A stretch of 64,000 nucleotides of DNA from Planctomycetota bacterium (lineage in GTDB: Bacteria > Planctomycetota > UBA1135 > GCA-002686595). The stretch is taken from the NCBI GenBank assembly GCA_016712565.1, contig JADJQU010000004.1:310001-374000 (forward strand), read 5' to 3'. The position numbers and the translations under genes were made by a program. Below the pieces are notes generated by a model. The model did not search any database. It saw nothing but the letters and a program-made list of their open reading frames with translations, and was not told where the DNA came from. Shown in pieces: positions 56,016 through 64,000 of the stretch; the stretch's first letter is position 1, and the number at the start of each line of letters is the position of its first letter.

Positions 56016-58167
56016 TCAGGAGGGCAGGGCGGGGGGCGGAGGGCGGGATGCGTCGGGCAAGACCCGCTCGCGGGCCGGGGAAGTCGTCTCGTCGAACAGG
56101 CCGGCGCCATCGCGCGGCGCGGCGGGCGAGGCCGTGGAGGTCGCGGGTCCGGGCGTGGCGTCGGGATCCCCCGCGCCCCCCTCGCGCCGCAGGCGGAAGA
56201 AGCGCACGGCGGATTCCGCCAGGCTCAGCATGCCCCCGCGCGAACGCTCCTCGGGCAGCGGGTGCAGCGCGCCCACGGCGAGGGTGGTGAGCATGCGGGC
56301 CTCGGCCGCCCAGGGCACGAAGCCCGGCGCGGGCGAGATCCGCAATCCGCTGGAATAGGGGCGGCCCGGTTCCACGGGTCCACCCTCGGCGAACATCAAG
56401 CGCTGGTGCAGTTGGGGCAGCTCCGCGTCCGCCTCCGCGAAGCGCGCCGCGGCGCGCTCGCCGAAGAACGGAGTGGGCACCAGCGCCAGACCGCGGGCCT
56501 GGGAGAAGCGCCGCGCCGCGTCCCCGAGGAAGCCCAGGAGGCGCGCGCCCTGCTCGGGACGGATTTCCGCCGTCGCCCAGGACCTGCAGGGCCTCGCGCA
56601 GGCCCACGGGCGCGAGGCCGTAGACGAGGCGGCCGCGCAACTCATGGGGCCTCGATCCTCGCGTGGCGGCCTGGAATTCCTGCAGGCGCGCCAGGGCCAG
56701 CAGTGCGGCTTCCACCGCCCCCGCCAGGGACTCCAGCAGACGATCCTCGCGCCATGGCCCGGCGCGCAGGGCCAGGCGCGGCAGATTGAGCGCCACGGCA
56801 CCGGCACAATAGACCGCGGCCCGTTCGCGGGCGCCCCGTTGGGCGCCAGGGGCGGCGAAGCGTTCGCCGTCGCGCCCCCACGTGGGCACCACCTGGCCGC
56901 GCTCCAGGGCGCGGTCCAGGACCTGGGCGCGCGCGGCGTCGCCGGGGGCAGCTCCCAGCAGGGACTCCAGGATCCTCTCGTCCACGAAGAGCCGCGGCGC
57001 GGCCGCCAGCCCCTCCACGGAAGCCAACGCTGACAGGGCGCGCTCCAGGAACTCGCCGGACTTCTCCGCCGCCAGGGACAGCTCGATGCGCCGGCCGCTC
57101 GCCTGGGCGGTGGCCGCCGCGGCGCGCATCCAATGGGCCAGACCCGAGCCGCGCTTGCCCGCCCGTCCGCGACCTGACCCGGCCAGGGGGGCCAGTGCGC
57201 GCTCCGCATTTTCGAGCACCACGCCCTGGGACACGGATTGGAGCGCGCGCGCGCACTCCCCCAGCAGGGCGAAGGCCGCGGCCTCCCCCTCCCCGTGCTC
57301 GGGAAACAGCTCGGCCGGCAGCCCGGCCCACAGGTACAGATGCGGAGCGGACAGGTCCACCACGGCGAAGTCGCCGCCCAGGTGGCGCTCCAGGCTCGAC
57401 TCGTCGAGCACGTGGTCCAAGGCGAAGCGCCGCAGGAGTTCCCCGGAGAGCCGCCGCGAGACCTCCGCGTCGCCGAGTTCCTCGGCCGTGGCCGGCCGCG
57501 ACTCGTCGAGGAGCCGCGCGGGCGACTCGAGCTGGCGCTTGAGGTCGTGGACCGGCAAGAGCACGCTCGCCTGGCGATGGAGCGCGGCGTCCAGCCCCAG
57601 GCTGGCGAGCTCGCTGTCCACCAGCTCGCGCACCAGGGCCGTGGAAATGCGCTGCTGGCCCAGGGCGAACACGCGCGCCTCGACACGGCCCGCGACGTCC
57701 TCGGCGGTGTGGCGCGCCAGTTCCGCCTCGCTCATCAGCGCGGCGACGATGCGGCCCTTGCTCCAGGCCGCCGGGGCGCCCTCATCGGAGGTACGCACCC
57801 GCGGCACGCGCACGCCGGGCTTGGGCGAGCGATGGACCTCCAGCACCTCGCGCACCTTGGCGCGCCGGTCGCGGTAGAGGATGTAGGCCTTGGCCACCGA
57901 GGCGCGCCCCAATTGGATCAGGGCGTGCTCCACCAGGTCCTGGATTTCCTCGATGCCGGGGGTCTGGTCGTCGGCGGAACCCTCCAGGCTCGCGCGGCGA
58001 CTCTCCAAGGCCAGCCGCACCACGCCCGCCACCTCGCCCGCAAAACCCAGATCCCCCTCGCCCACCGCCAGCATGGCGCGCTGGATGGCGTCGCGGATCT
58101 TGGTCTCGTCGAACGGCACCATGCGGCCGTCGCGTTTCTTGACGCGCGCGATCGTCATGGGCGTCAT
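56016..58167 (-). CDS. ATP-cone protein related to class III ribonucleotide reductase (NrdD-like), frame-broken
   Basis: About 716 residues after repair. Residues 1-105 form an ATP cone (RVKKRDGRMVPFDETKIRDAI, LVEHALIQLGRASVAKAYILYR), the nucleotide-sensing domain of NrdR and ribonucleotide reductases. The body aligns loosely with NrdD: a second cone-like helical part, VVDLSAPHLYLWAGLP, VALNLPRLAL (NrdD NLPRIAY), GLREALQVLGD, and a final ARFAEADAELP segment. I find neither the glycyl-radical RVxGY motif nor the C-terminal zinc cysteines, so it should not be an active reductase. The frame changes at about 56571; dropping one base there joins LREALQVLGD to AEIRPEQGARLLGFLGD. The ATG at 58167 overlaps the nrdR stop (ATGA). 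Position suggests a regulatory role with NrdR. Confidence 0.68.
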
Positions 58168-58649
58168 GGGGCGCGCTCGGGCGCGGAGGCGTCGCGCCGG
58201 CTTTCCAGGATCGGCTTGAGTTCGTCGAGGAACTGCGTCACGTCCTTGAACTCGCGATAGACGCTGGCGAAGCGCACGTAGGCCACCTGGTTCAGCTGGC
58301 GCAGCTCCTCCATGACCAGGGTGCCGATCACCGAGCTGTGGACCTCGCGGTCGTATTCCTCATGGCAGCGGCTCTCGACCCGCGCCGCGGCCCGCTCGAG
58401 CTCCTCGGTGACCACCGGCAGCTTCTCGCAGGCGCGCATCATCCCGGCCAGCACCCTCTCGCGCTCGAAGCGCACCCGCTCGCCGCTCTTCTTGACCACC
58501 CTCAGGGGCGTGTCCTCCACCCGTTCGTAGGTGGTGTAGCGCAGGTAGCAGTCCAGGCACTCCCTCCGGCGCCGGATGGCGCTGCCGTCGGAGGCGGACC
58601 GGGAGTCCACGACGCGGTCGTTGTCCTGCTTGCAGCGAGGGCATTTCAT
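58164..58649 (-). CDS. nrdR: Transcriptional repressor NrdR
   Basis: NrdR represses ribonucleotide reductase genes in response to ATP/dATP. The 161-residue protein has the zinc ribbon MKCPRCKQDNDRVVDSR...RRRECLDCYLRYTTYE (CXXC pairs intact) and an ATP cone with VVKKSGERVRFERERVLAGM and LRQLNQVAYVRFASVYREF. Length is normal. The ATG at 58649 starts exactly at the MKCP family N-terminus; an upstream in-frame ATG at 58685 is not supported by homology. It is followed by a 4-base overlap with the ATP-cone/NrdD-like gene. No canonical NrdR box was found near it. Confidence 0.95.
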   Translation of the reverse strand: MKCPRCKQDNDRVVDSRSASDGSAIRRRRECLDCYLRYTTYERVEDTPLRVVKKSGERVRFERERVLAGMMRACEKLPVVTEELERAAARVESRCHEEYDREVHSSVIGTLVMEELRQLNQVAYVRFASVYREFKDVTQFLDELKPILESRRDASAPERAP

Positions 58650-58677
58650 CTGGAATCCGACCCGTGGTGGGTGCGTC

Positions 58678-58706
58678 AGGATCACACGCTACCCCTGGGG
58701 TGTCAA
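58678..58706 (-). promoter_or_regulatory. Sigma-70-type promoter ahead of nrdR
   Basis: On the minus strand a consensus -35 hexamer TTGACA (58706-58701) is followed by a 17-base spacer and GATCCT (58683-58678) as a weak -10 element. The predicted transcript would start about 20 bases ahead of the nrdR ATG. The spacer contains ACACCCC-AGGGGT and a GTGT, a partly symmetrical sequence that could be an operator. Confidence 0.4.
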
Positions 58707-58754
58707 TCACCGAGCGGAGCCTCCGCCCGTCGCCCAAGTCAGGGAGCCGCGGCG

Positions 58755-60242
58755 TCACTTGCCGAGGCAGAAGCGCGCGAAAATGCGGTCCAACAGGTCC
58801 TCGGGCGTGGTCCGGCCCTGGATCTGGTCGAGCTCGTCCGTGGCCCGCCGCTCGGCGTGGGCCGCCAGGTCCAGGGGCGCTCCGGATTCCAGCAGCTCGC
58901 GGGCCTCGGCGGCCCACCGGCGCGCGGCCTCCAACGCCGCCCGATGCCGCGAGGCCAATTCCCGGATCTCCCCGCCGGAACTGTCCCGGGCGAATACGGT
59001 CGCGGCGTCTTGGGCCAGGGCCTGGAGCCCCGATCCCGTGCGAGAGGAAACCCAAAGCACGGCGCGCACCTCCTCGGGCAGCCCCGGGGCCAGGGCCGCC
59101 CGATGGGCGGCCCGCGCCTCCTCGGAGGCCAGATCGGGCCGCAGGTCCGCCTTGTGGAAAACGAGCAGCGTGGGCGGAGGCTGGCCCAGGGAGCGCAGTT
59201 CCTCCCAGGGGCCGACCAGGAAGTCGCCCCCGAGAATGTCGCCCCGGAGAATGTCCCCCTCGGGAGTCTCGTTCCCCGGGGCGGCCGCGACCTGGGTCAG
59301 ATCCACCACCCAGATCCAAAGGTCCGCGGACCGCGCCACGGCCCGGGCGCGCTCCTGGGCCAGTCGCTCCGGTTGGCCGAGCGCGGCCGGAGGGTCCTCC
59401 TTCGGGGCGTGGCCGTCCGTCGCCGGGTAGAGGCCGGCGACGTCCCACAACTCGAAGCAGAGCTCCCCCGCCGACCAGGGTGCCGTGAGGGCGTCGCGGG
59501 TCGTGCCCGCCAGTTCGCTCACCAGGACCGACCCGCCGGTGAGACGATTGAACAGCGAACTCTTGCCGGCGTTGGGCCGGCCCACGAGCACGGCTCGCGG
59601 CAAACCCAGGGGCGCCTCTCGCGCGTTCTCCCAGGCCAGGGCCTCCTCCAGGAGCCCCTGCACGCCGGCGGCCCGTTGCGCCAGCTCGTCGCGCGGGATT
59701 CCGCCGGTGTCGCGCTCATCGAAGTCCAGGGCGGCCTCGCACAGGCTGCGCACTTCCACCAGGCGTTCCCGCAGGGCCTCCACGCGGCGGGACAGTCCGC
59801 CCAGCAGCAAGGCCGTGGCCGCGCGACGCTCGACCTCGCTGCGGGCGTGGACCAGCGTGAGCACGCCCTCGGCCCGGGCCAGATCGATGCGCCCACGTTC
59901 AAAGGCGCGGCGCAGGAATTCGCCGGGCCGCGCGGGCACCGCGCCCAACTCCAGGGCGCGCTCCAGGGCTCTCCGCGTCAGGGGCGGCGAGCCCACCAGG
60001 TGCCACTCGACCACGTCCTCGCCGGTCAAGGAACCCGGACCGGGCATCCAAAGCACGAGCACGGGCTGCTCCCCTTCGCCGTCGAACAGCCTGGCCCGAT
60101 GGCCGGCCCGGGGCCCCAGGGTCAGGGCCCTGCAGCAGGCCTCCGTGATCGAGCGGGCCTCGGGTCCGCTCAGGCGCACGACGGCGCGACCGGCGCTCCC
60201 CGGGGCGCTGGAGATCGCGGCAATCGTGGTGGCGCCGACCAA
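58755..60242 (-). CDS. mnmE: tRNA modification GTPase MnmE
   Basis: MnmE, with MnmG, makes 5-carboxymethylaminomethyl uridine at tRNA wobble positions. The N-domain begins TTIAAISSAPGSAGRAVVRL. The G domain has G1 GRPNAGKSSLFN, G2 GTTRD, G3 DVAGL and, unusually, HKAD in place of NKSD at G4. The C-terminus ends in the essential CLGK. Length is 495 residues. Between G3 and G4 an extra segment EGDILRGDILGGDFLVG stems from a 15-bp DNA repeat. The TTG at 60242 is chosen because homology starts at once and it lies 8 bases after the yidC stop, behind a G-rich run (GGGGGG). Likely co-transcribed with yidC. Confidence 0.93.
   Translation of the reverse strand: MVGATTIAAISSAPGSAGRAVVRLSGPEARSITEACCRALTLGPRAGHRARLFDGEGEQPVLVLWMPGPGSLTGEDVVEWHLVGSPPLTRRALERALELGAVPARPGEFLRRAFERGRIDLARAEGVLTLVHARSEVERRAATALLLGGLSRRVEALRERLVEVRSLCEAALDFDERDTGGIPRDELAQRAAGVQGLLEEALAWENAREAPLGLPRAVLVGRPNAGKSSLFNRLTGGSVLVSELAGTTRDALTAPWSAGELCFELWDVAGLYPATDGHAPKEDPPAALGQPERLAQERARAVARSADLWIWVVDLTQVAAAPGNETPEGDILRGDILGGDFLVGPWEELRSLGQPPPTLLVFHKADLRPDLASEEARAAHRAALAPGLPEEVRAVLWVSSRTGSGLQALAQDAATVFARDSSGGEIRELASRHRAALEAARRWAAEARELLESGAPLDLAAHAERRATDELDQIQGRTTPEDLLDRIFARFCLGK
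59224..59253. repeat. 15-bp tandem repeat inside mnmE
   Basis: Two units, TCGCCCCCGAGAATG (59224-59238) and TCGCCCCGGAGAATG (59239-59253), differ by one base, and a diverged third unit follows to 59268. In the gene (minus strand) they encode GDILR/GDILG/GDFLV. The phase is kept, so it is a surface-loop expansion between G3 and G4. Confidence 0.75.
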
Positions 60243-60250
60243 GGCCCCCC

Positions 60251-62215
60251 CTACGCGCGCTTCTTCTTCGTCGCGCCGCCCGCCGCGAGCTTCTTCGACT
60301 GCTCTTCCTGCAACTTGGCGAGCTTGGCGAAGAAGCCGCCCTGCTTGGGCGGGAGTTCGGTGGCGTCGAGAGGCCAGAAGCGCTTGATCACCACCTGCTC
60401 GACGATGCCCAGGGTCGACTGGGTGATCATGTACAGGGACAGTCCCGCCGCGTAGCCGTAGAGGAAGAAGCCCATGAACACGGGCATGATCATCATCATG
60501 CGGTGCATCTTCAGGGCCTGTTCCTCGGTGGGCTTGGGCATCAGCCGCTGCTGGAGCACCCACAGCACGACCATCAGGATCGGCAACAGGTTGAAGTAGT
60601 GGATCGTGCCGATCAGCGGCAACTGCAGGTTGATCTCCAACAGTTCGTCCGGCCGCGCCAGATCGTGGATCCACAGCGCGAAGGGCGCGTGGCGCAGATC
60701 GAAGCTCGCGCGCAGGGCCGAGAACAGTCCGAAGAACACCGGGATCTGCAGGAACATCGGCAGGCAGCCGCCGAGCGGAGGGAATGCGCCCTCCTTCTGC
60801 ATCAAGAGGGTCTGCTCCTGGCGCAGCTTCGCCGGGTCCTTCTCGTAGCGCTTCTTGAGCGCCTCGATCAGCGGCTGGATGCGTTTCATCTTGGCCTGGT
60901 AGCGCGCCATGGCCGTCTGAGAGCGACGGTTGAGCGGGAACAGCACCAGACGCACGGAGAGGGTCAGGAGGATGATCGCCACGCCCCAGTTGCCGACCAC
61001 GCCGTGGAAGAAGTTCAGCACGGCGAGCAGGAAGTGGGCGATCGAAGTGAAGAAGCCCAGGTCGTGGGCCAGCAGCGCGGAGAAATCCCCGTGGGCCGCC
61101 GCCAGGGTGTCCGGGTTCTTGGGGCCGGCGTACACGAGGTAGGTCCAGGCCGCGCTGGTGCCCACGGGCGGCACCTCCAACTGCAAACGAATGTCGGTGG
61201 CCAGGAAGCGCCAGGGCTTGGCCGCGTTGGCGGGCGAGAGGGCGGCCCAGTCCGCGTCGCGCAGGCGCCTCCAACTGGCGTTGCGCACGGTCGGGGCGCT
61301 CTTCGAGTCGCCGCGGGCCAGGACGGCGAAGTACTTGTTGCACACGCCCGCGAAGGAGAGCTTCCCATCGGGCAGGCCGAAATCGCCGCTTGGATCGCTG
61401 CCCGAATCGTCGCGCTGCTCGAAGGCGAACTGGAGCTTCTCCCGAGCCGACTCGCGCGCGGCGGCCACGGCCTGGGGCTCCACGTACATCGTGTCGCCGG
61501 ACTCGAGGGGGACCACCTCGGCCGGGGTGAACACGAACGTGGCCGGTCCCACGCTGGAGGCGGCTTCGTTGACCAGGGCGAGTTCCACCTCCAGGTCGTA
61601 GGAATCGGGGCGGAAGCGCACCGTCTTCTGGAAGCGCACGCCGGCGCCCGGCTGGAGTTCGAAGCGCACGCCCGTGGGCGCCTCCGCGGGCCCCAGGGGC
61701 GTCATGGTCCACAGGGCGCGGTCCAGGGCCCCGCGCTCGTAGGCCGTGCTCAGTCCCGTGGCCCGCCAGGCCAGGGAGCCGCTGGTGCCGGACTCCGCCG
61801 AGACGCCCCGAACCAGCCGGGTCCAGTGAGCGATGTCCGCCCTTTCGGCCAGGCCGAGCTTGGGTCGGTCGAAGGAATCCCCCAGGCGCAGGTCCACCAG
61901 GCGCGCGCCGCGATTGGAGAACTGGGCGTAGTAGCTGCCGCGCTTGCCCGGCGTGCCCACGCGCAGTTCCAAGAGGCGCTCCTCGCTTTCGGAAAGCAGC
62001 GTGCCGAGCACGGGCTCGCCGCTCTCCGGGGCGACGGCTCCAGGGGCCGCGGGGGCGGCCGGGACCTGGAGAGCGCCCGCGGCCTCCGACCTGGGGGCCT
62101 CCCGCGCGACCTGCGGCTCAGGCCGCTTGGGCGGGGGCTTGGGAACGAAGAAGTACTCCCACGCCACGAAGACGGCGATCGAGAGCAAGAGCGCGATCGG
62201 CAGTCGCTTGTCCAC
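60251..62215 (-). CDS. yidC: Membrane protein insertase YidC
   Basis: Oxa1/YidC insertase of 654 residues that places proteins in the inner membrane. An N-terminal membrane anchor (LPIALLLSIAVFVAWEYFF) precedes a periplasmic beta-domain (about 60-390). The conserved core follows: VVGNWGVAIILLTLSVRLVL with the hydrophilic-groove Arg, KMKRIQPLIEALKKRY, GGCLPMFLQIPVFFGLF, and the last membrane pair around MPVFMGFFLYGYAAGLSLY. The Lys-rich C-terminus (SKKLAAGGATKKKRA) suits ribosome binding. The GTG at 62215 begins the signal-anchor. Followed by mnmE after 8 bases. rnpA and yidD, often neighbours, are 45 kb away. Confidence 0.95.
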   Translation of the reverse strand: MDKRLPIALLLSIAVFVAWEYFFVPKPPPKRPEPQVAREAPRSEAAGALQVPAAPAAPGAVAPESGEPVLGTLLSESEERLLELRVGTPGKRGSYYAQFSNRGARLVDLRLGDSFDRPKLGLAERADIAHWTRLVRGVSAESGTSGSLAWRATGLSTAYERGALDRALWTMTPLGPAEAPTGVRFELQPGAGVRFQKTVRFRPDSYDLEVELALVNEAASSVGPATFVFTPAEVVPLESGDTMYVEPQAVAAARESAREKLQFAFEQRDDSGSDPSGDFGLPDGKLSFAGVCNKYFAVLARGDSKSAPTVRNASWRRLRDADWAALSPANAAKPWRFLATDIRLQLEVPPVGTSAAWTYLVYAGPKNPDTLAAAHGDFSALLAHDLGFFTSIAHFLLAVLNFFHGVVGNWGVAIILLTLSVRLVLFPLNRRSQTAMARYQAKMKRIQPLIEALKKRYEKDPAKLRQEQTLLMQKEGAFPPLGGCLPMFLQIPVFFGLFSALRASFDLRHAPFALWIHDLARPDELLEINLQLPLIGTIHYFNLLPILMVVLWVLQQRLMPKPTEEQALKMHRMMMIMPVFMGFFLYGYAAGLSLYMITQSTLGIVEQVVIKRFWPLDATELPPKQGGFFAKLAKLQEEQSKKLAAGGATKKKRA

Positions 62216-62309
62216 GGAGTTTTCGTCAGTCCTGATTCAGAGGGCCAGGGCCGCCGCGCTCGAAGGAGACGCTGCGGCGGCGCGGCGGTGGGAGGAGATG
62301 CGGGGCGGG

Positions 62310-63176
62310 CTACTGGCCCTTCTCGAGTCGCTCGGCGAGGTAGGCGGGCAGATCCGCCACCGAGCGAATGTCCGCCTGGGCCTGGGCCACGTCGTAAGCG
62401 AGTCTCACGAACGTGATGTTGGCGCCGTCGTAGATCGCGTAGGAGAGCCGCGGGTCGCCGTCGCGCGGCTGGCCCACCGATCCCACGTTGACCAGGGCCC
62501 GATTCTCGGCGGTGGCCGCCAGGGCATAGGGCCCTTCGGTGTCCTTCGGACGGTAGAAGCGGCCGTCTTCGTAGAAGATCGCCGGCACGTGGCTGTGCCC
62601 CACGAAGCAGGCGTAGGCCCCTTGGGCATCGAAGGCCCGCATGCGGGCGAAGACGGCCTTCATCTTGACCGGGTCGCGGCTGTCCCGCGGCAGCATGTAC
62701 TCGCGCACCGGGTCCCGAGGCGAGCCGTGGGCGTACAGGGCGCCGGGCTCCACCTCGAGGGGCGACAGCCGGGCCAGGAACTCCCAGTATTCGTCGACGC
62801 GCGCGGCGTCGACGTCCTTGCCCAGGGCCCCGCGGGTCCACTCGATCGCGGCGCGCGCGTTCGGGTTGAAGTCCTCCGCGGAGTTCAGCAGGGCGAACTC
62901 GTGGTTGCCCATCAAACACCGGCCCGGCTGGAGGCCGGCACCCTCGGGGCTTGTGGGGTCGATCAGCCCCATGACGAGTTCCAGGCACTCCCGGGGGCGC
63001 GCCCCGTAGCCGACCACGTCCCCCAGGCAAACGAAGCGCTCGACGCCCCGTTGCCTGGCGTCCTGGACCGCCACCTGGAGCGCCGGCCAGTTGCCGTGCA
63101 GGTCGGAAATGAGCGCGGTCTTCGGGTAGGGCACGGAGAGTTCGGCTGCGGCGAAAAGGAGAAGCGCCGCCCTCAC
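62310..63176 (-). CDS. Metallophosphoesterase, YfcE/ApaH-like
   Basis: Calcineurin-like phosphoesterase with two-metal site. Motifs: TALISDLHGNWPAL (DxH), CLGDVVGYGARP (GDxxGYG), LMGNHEFALL (GNHE), LYAHGSPRD and FVGHSHVPAIF (GHSH), then NVGSVGQPRDGDPR. This suits a nucleotide or protein phosphoesterase; the GDVVGYG and VNVGSVGQPRDGDP blocks are common in a bacterial group of unknown substrate. The start is uncertain: GTG at 63176 gives 288 residues with a short hydrophobic leader, GTG at 63134 starts immediately before the domain, and GTG at 63251 would nearly abut the divergent gene. The 94-base gap to yidC holds nothing recognisable. Confidence 0.82.
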   Translation of the reverse strand: MRAALLLFAAAELSVPYPKTALISDLHGNWPALQVAVQDARQRGVERFVCLGDVVGYGARPRECLELVMGLIDPTSPEGAGLQPGRCLMGNHEFALLNSAEDFNPNARAAIEWTRGALGKDVDAARVDEYWEFLARLSPLEVEPGALYAHGSPRDPVREYMLPRDSRDPVKMKAVFARMRAFDAQGAYACFVGHSHVPAIFYEDGRFYRPKDTEGPYALAATAENRALVNVGSVGQPRDGDPRLSYAIYDGANITFVRLAYDVAQAQADIRSVADLPAYLAERLEKGQ

Positions 63177-63256
63177 GAGCAGGCGGCGCGGGGCGGAGAG
63201 TATCCTGGTCGCGGGCGGCGAGGGCAAGCGCGCCCTTCCGACCCCCCCCACCCACC

Positions 63257-64000
63257 ATGCGGATCCCCATGCGGACCATGTTTCTGGCCCTTCCGGCTTT
63301 CTTGGGACTGGCCGGATGCCTCTCGGGCGGCGCCGGCCCCGGCGGCCCAGGCGGCCCCGGCGGCGACGATCGCGTCCTGGCCGTCGTGGACGGTGAAGAA
63401 CTCCCCGTGGAGCCCTATCGCCTGTGGCTCTCCGACACCTACGGCAAGCCGCCGCGGGAGGACTACCTGGACCTGTGGCTCCTGGAGCGCGAGGCGCGCC
63501 GACGCGGGGTCGTGGTGACCCAGGAGGAGCTCGAGGGCGCGCGGGAGGAGCTGCTGGAGAAATGGGTGCGCGAGCGTTGTCAGGGGGACCCCGGGCTCCT
63601 GGACGCGGAGCTGGGCCGCCAGGGCCACGACCGCGGGAGCTTCCGACGCTGGTTCCATTGGCAGAAGCGGCGCGAACTTCTGGCCCACCGACTGGTCCTG
63701 CTGGATCGCGGGGTCGAGCCCGAGCGCCTGAAGCAGCGCTTCGAAAAACTGTACGGCCCGGGCGGCGTGCGCACCGGCGTGCGCCTCCTGGTGTTGACCC
63801 GGGCCCGCCTTTCCCTGGAACTCTCGCGCGAGTCGAACCGCCCCACTCCCACGGCGGCCGAGTTGGACGAGTTGCTGCTCGGGCGGGCCGAGTCCCTGCG
63901 CGCCCGCGCCGCCGCGGGCGAGTCCTTCGAGAACCTGATTCGCGCCGAAAGCTCCGACCTCTCCGTGGTGAAGACCGGTGGACTGTGCCGGGACGAGGAA
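63257..64000 (+). CDS. SurA/PpiC-like peptidyl-prolyl isomerase lipoprotein (3' partial)
   Basis: The gene runs out of the window, 248 codons being visible. MFLALPAFLGLAGC is a lipoprotein signal with perfect lipobox (L-A-G-C), followed by a Gly/Pro linker. VLAVVDGEELPVEPYRLWL matches the start of SurA-N type chaperone domains, and long charged helices follow (EEARRRGVVVTQEELEG in form). The final residues SSDLSVVKTGGLCRDEE look like the beginning of a parvulin domain (usual S-x-D-x-x-x-x-x-G-G-x-L). It would fold exported proteins at the membrane. ATG at 63257; an ATG at 63269 is also possible. Divergent from the metallophosphoesterase. Confidence 0.68.
   Translation, partial: MRIPMRTMFLALPAFLGLAGCLSGGAGPGGPGGPGGDDRVLAVVDGEELPVEPYRLWLSDTYGKPPREDYLDLWLLEREARRRGVVVTQEELEGAREELLEKWVRERCQGDPGLLDAELGRQGHDRGSFRRWFHWQKRRELLAHRLVLLDRGVEPERLKQRFEKLYGPGGVRTGVRLLVLTRARLSLELSRESNRPTPTAAELDELLLGRAESLRARAAAGESFENLIRAESSDLSVVKTGGLCRDEE

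Noticed and set aside
58650..58754. Canonical NrdR box upstream of nrdR
   Set aside because: The ACAC and GTGT ends are 12 bases apart instead of 8, and the centre is GC-rich rather than AT-rich.

Overview
The window is about 70% G+C, densely packed with genes, uses GTG and TTG starts freely, and shows no rRNA, tRNA, CRISPR array or transposase. The gene set suggests a Planctomycetota chromosome. The best pointers are a secreted protein (10578-11678) with a C-terminal domain that I associate with planctomycete exported proteins, a pair of calcium-motif-rich M14-like proteins, and the mix of PrkA/YeaH/SpoVR, AddAB-like and KamA/ATP-grasp clusters. The assignment is inference; no 16S gene is present.

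Layout. 1-5674: end of an FGGY sugar/polyol kinase, then polyphosphate metabolism (ppx convergent with ppk) and a SixA phosphatase. 5789-10261: a KaiB-like/PAS/PAS/GGDEF/EAL protein, a DHH phosphoesterase and a frame-broken rlmN. 10329-14297: a relic of a lysine 6-aminotransferase 3' end, a secreted protein, and an inactive-looking aldehyde dehydrogenase fused to a complete lysine 6-aminotransferase. 14376-16221: rnpA-yidD-PD40 protein, overlapping by 4 bases at each junction. 16303-27998: M28/PDZ lipoprotein, YfhO membrane protein, WalJ-like metallo-hydrolase and an AddA/AddB-like helicase-nuclease pair. 28249-34229: four glycosyltransferase genes on the minus strand.

34399-39504 is the most interesting block: five tightly spaced minus-strand genes encoding KamA (lysine 2,3-aminomutase), two D-Ala-D-Ala-ligase-like ATP-grasp enzymes, a GNAT acetyltransferase and a cysteine-cluster protein. 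Opposite them lies a sigma-54 activator with a degenerate receiver domain, and the space between is full of palindromic TCCGAT/ATCGGA half-sites. I read this as a candidate pathway for a beta-lysine-containing, possibly N-acetylated small amide or peptide. The product is unknown.

41253-48366: NHL-type lipoprotein, the conserved SpoVR-YeaH-PrkA stress module and a glutaminyl-cyclase-like M28 protein. 48464-52084: two overlapping M14-like proteins that have both lost the zinc-binding HxxE motif. 52120-58649: smc, a divergent NrdD-like protein with an ATP cone, and nrdR. 58755-64000: mnmE, yidC, a metallophosphoesterase and the start of a SurA/PpiC-type lipoprotein cut by the window end.

Four genes (rlmN, the GT2-GT4 fusion, one M14-like gene and the NrdD-like gene) are each broken by a single-base frame change in otherwise well-conserved sequence. 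Several independent one-base breaks in 64 kb look more like sequencing or assembly indels than gene decay, so I list these genes as CDS and state where the frame changes.
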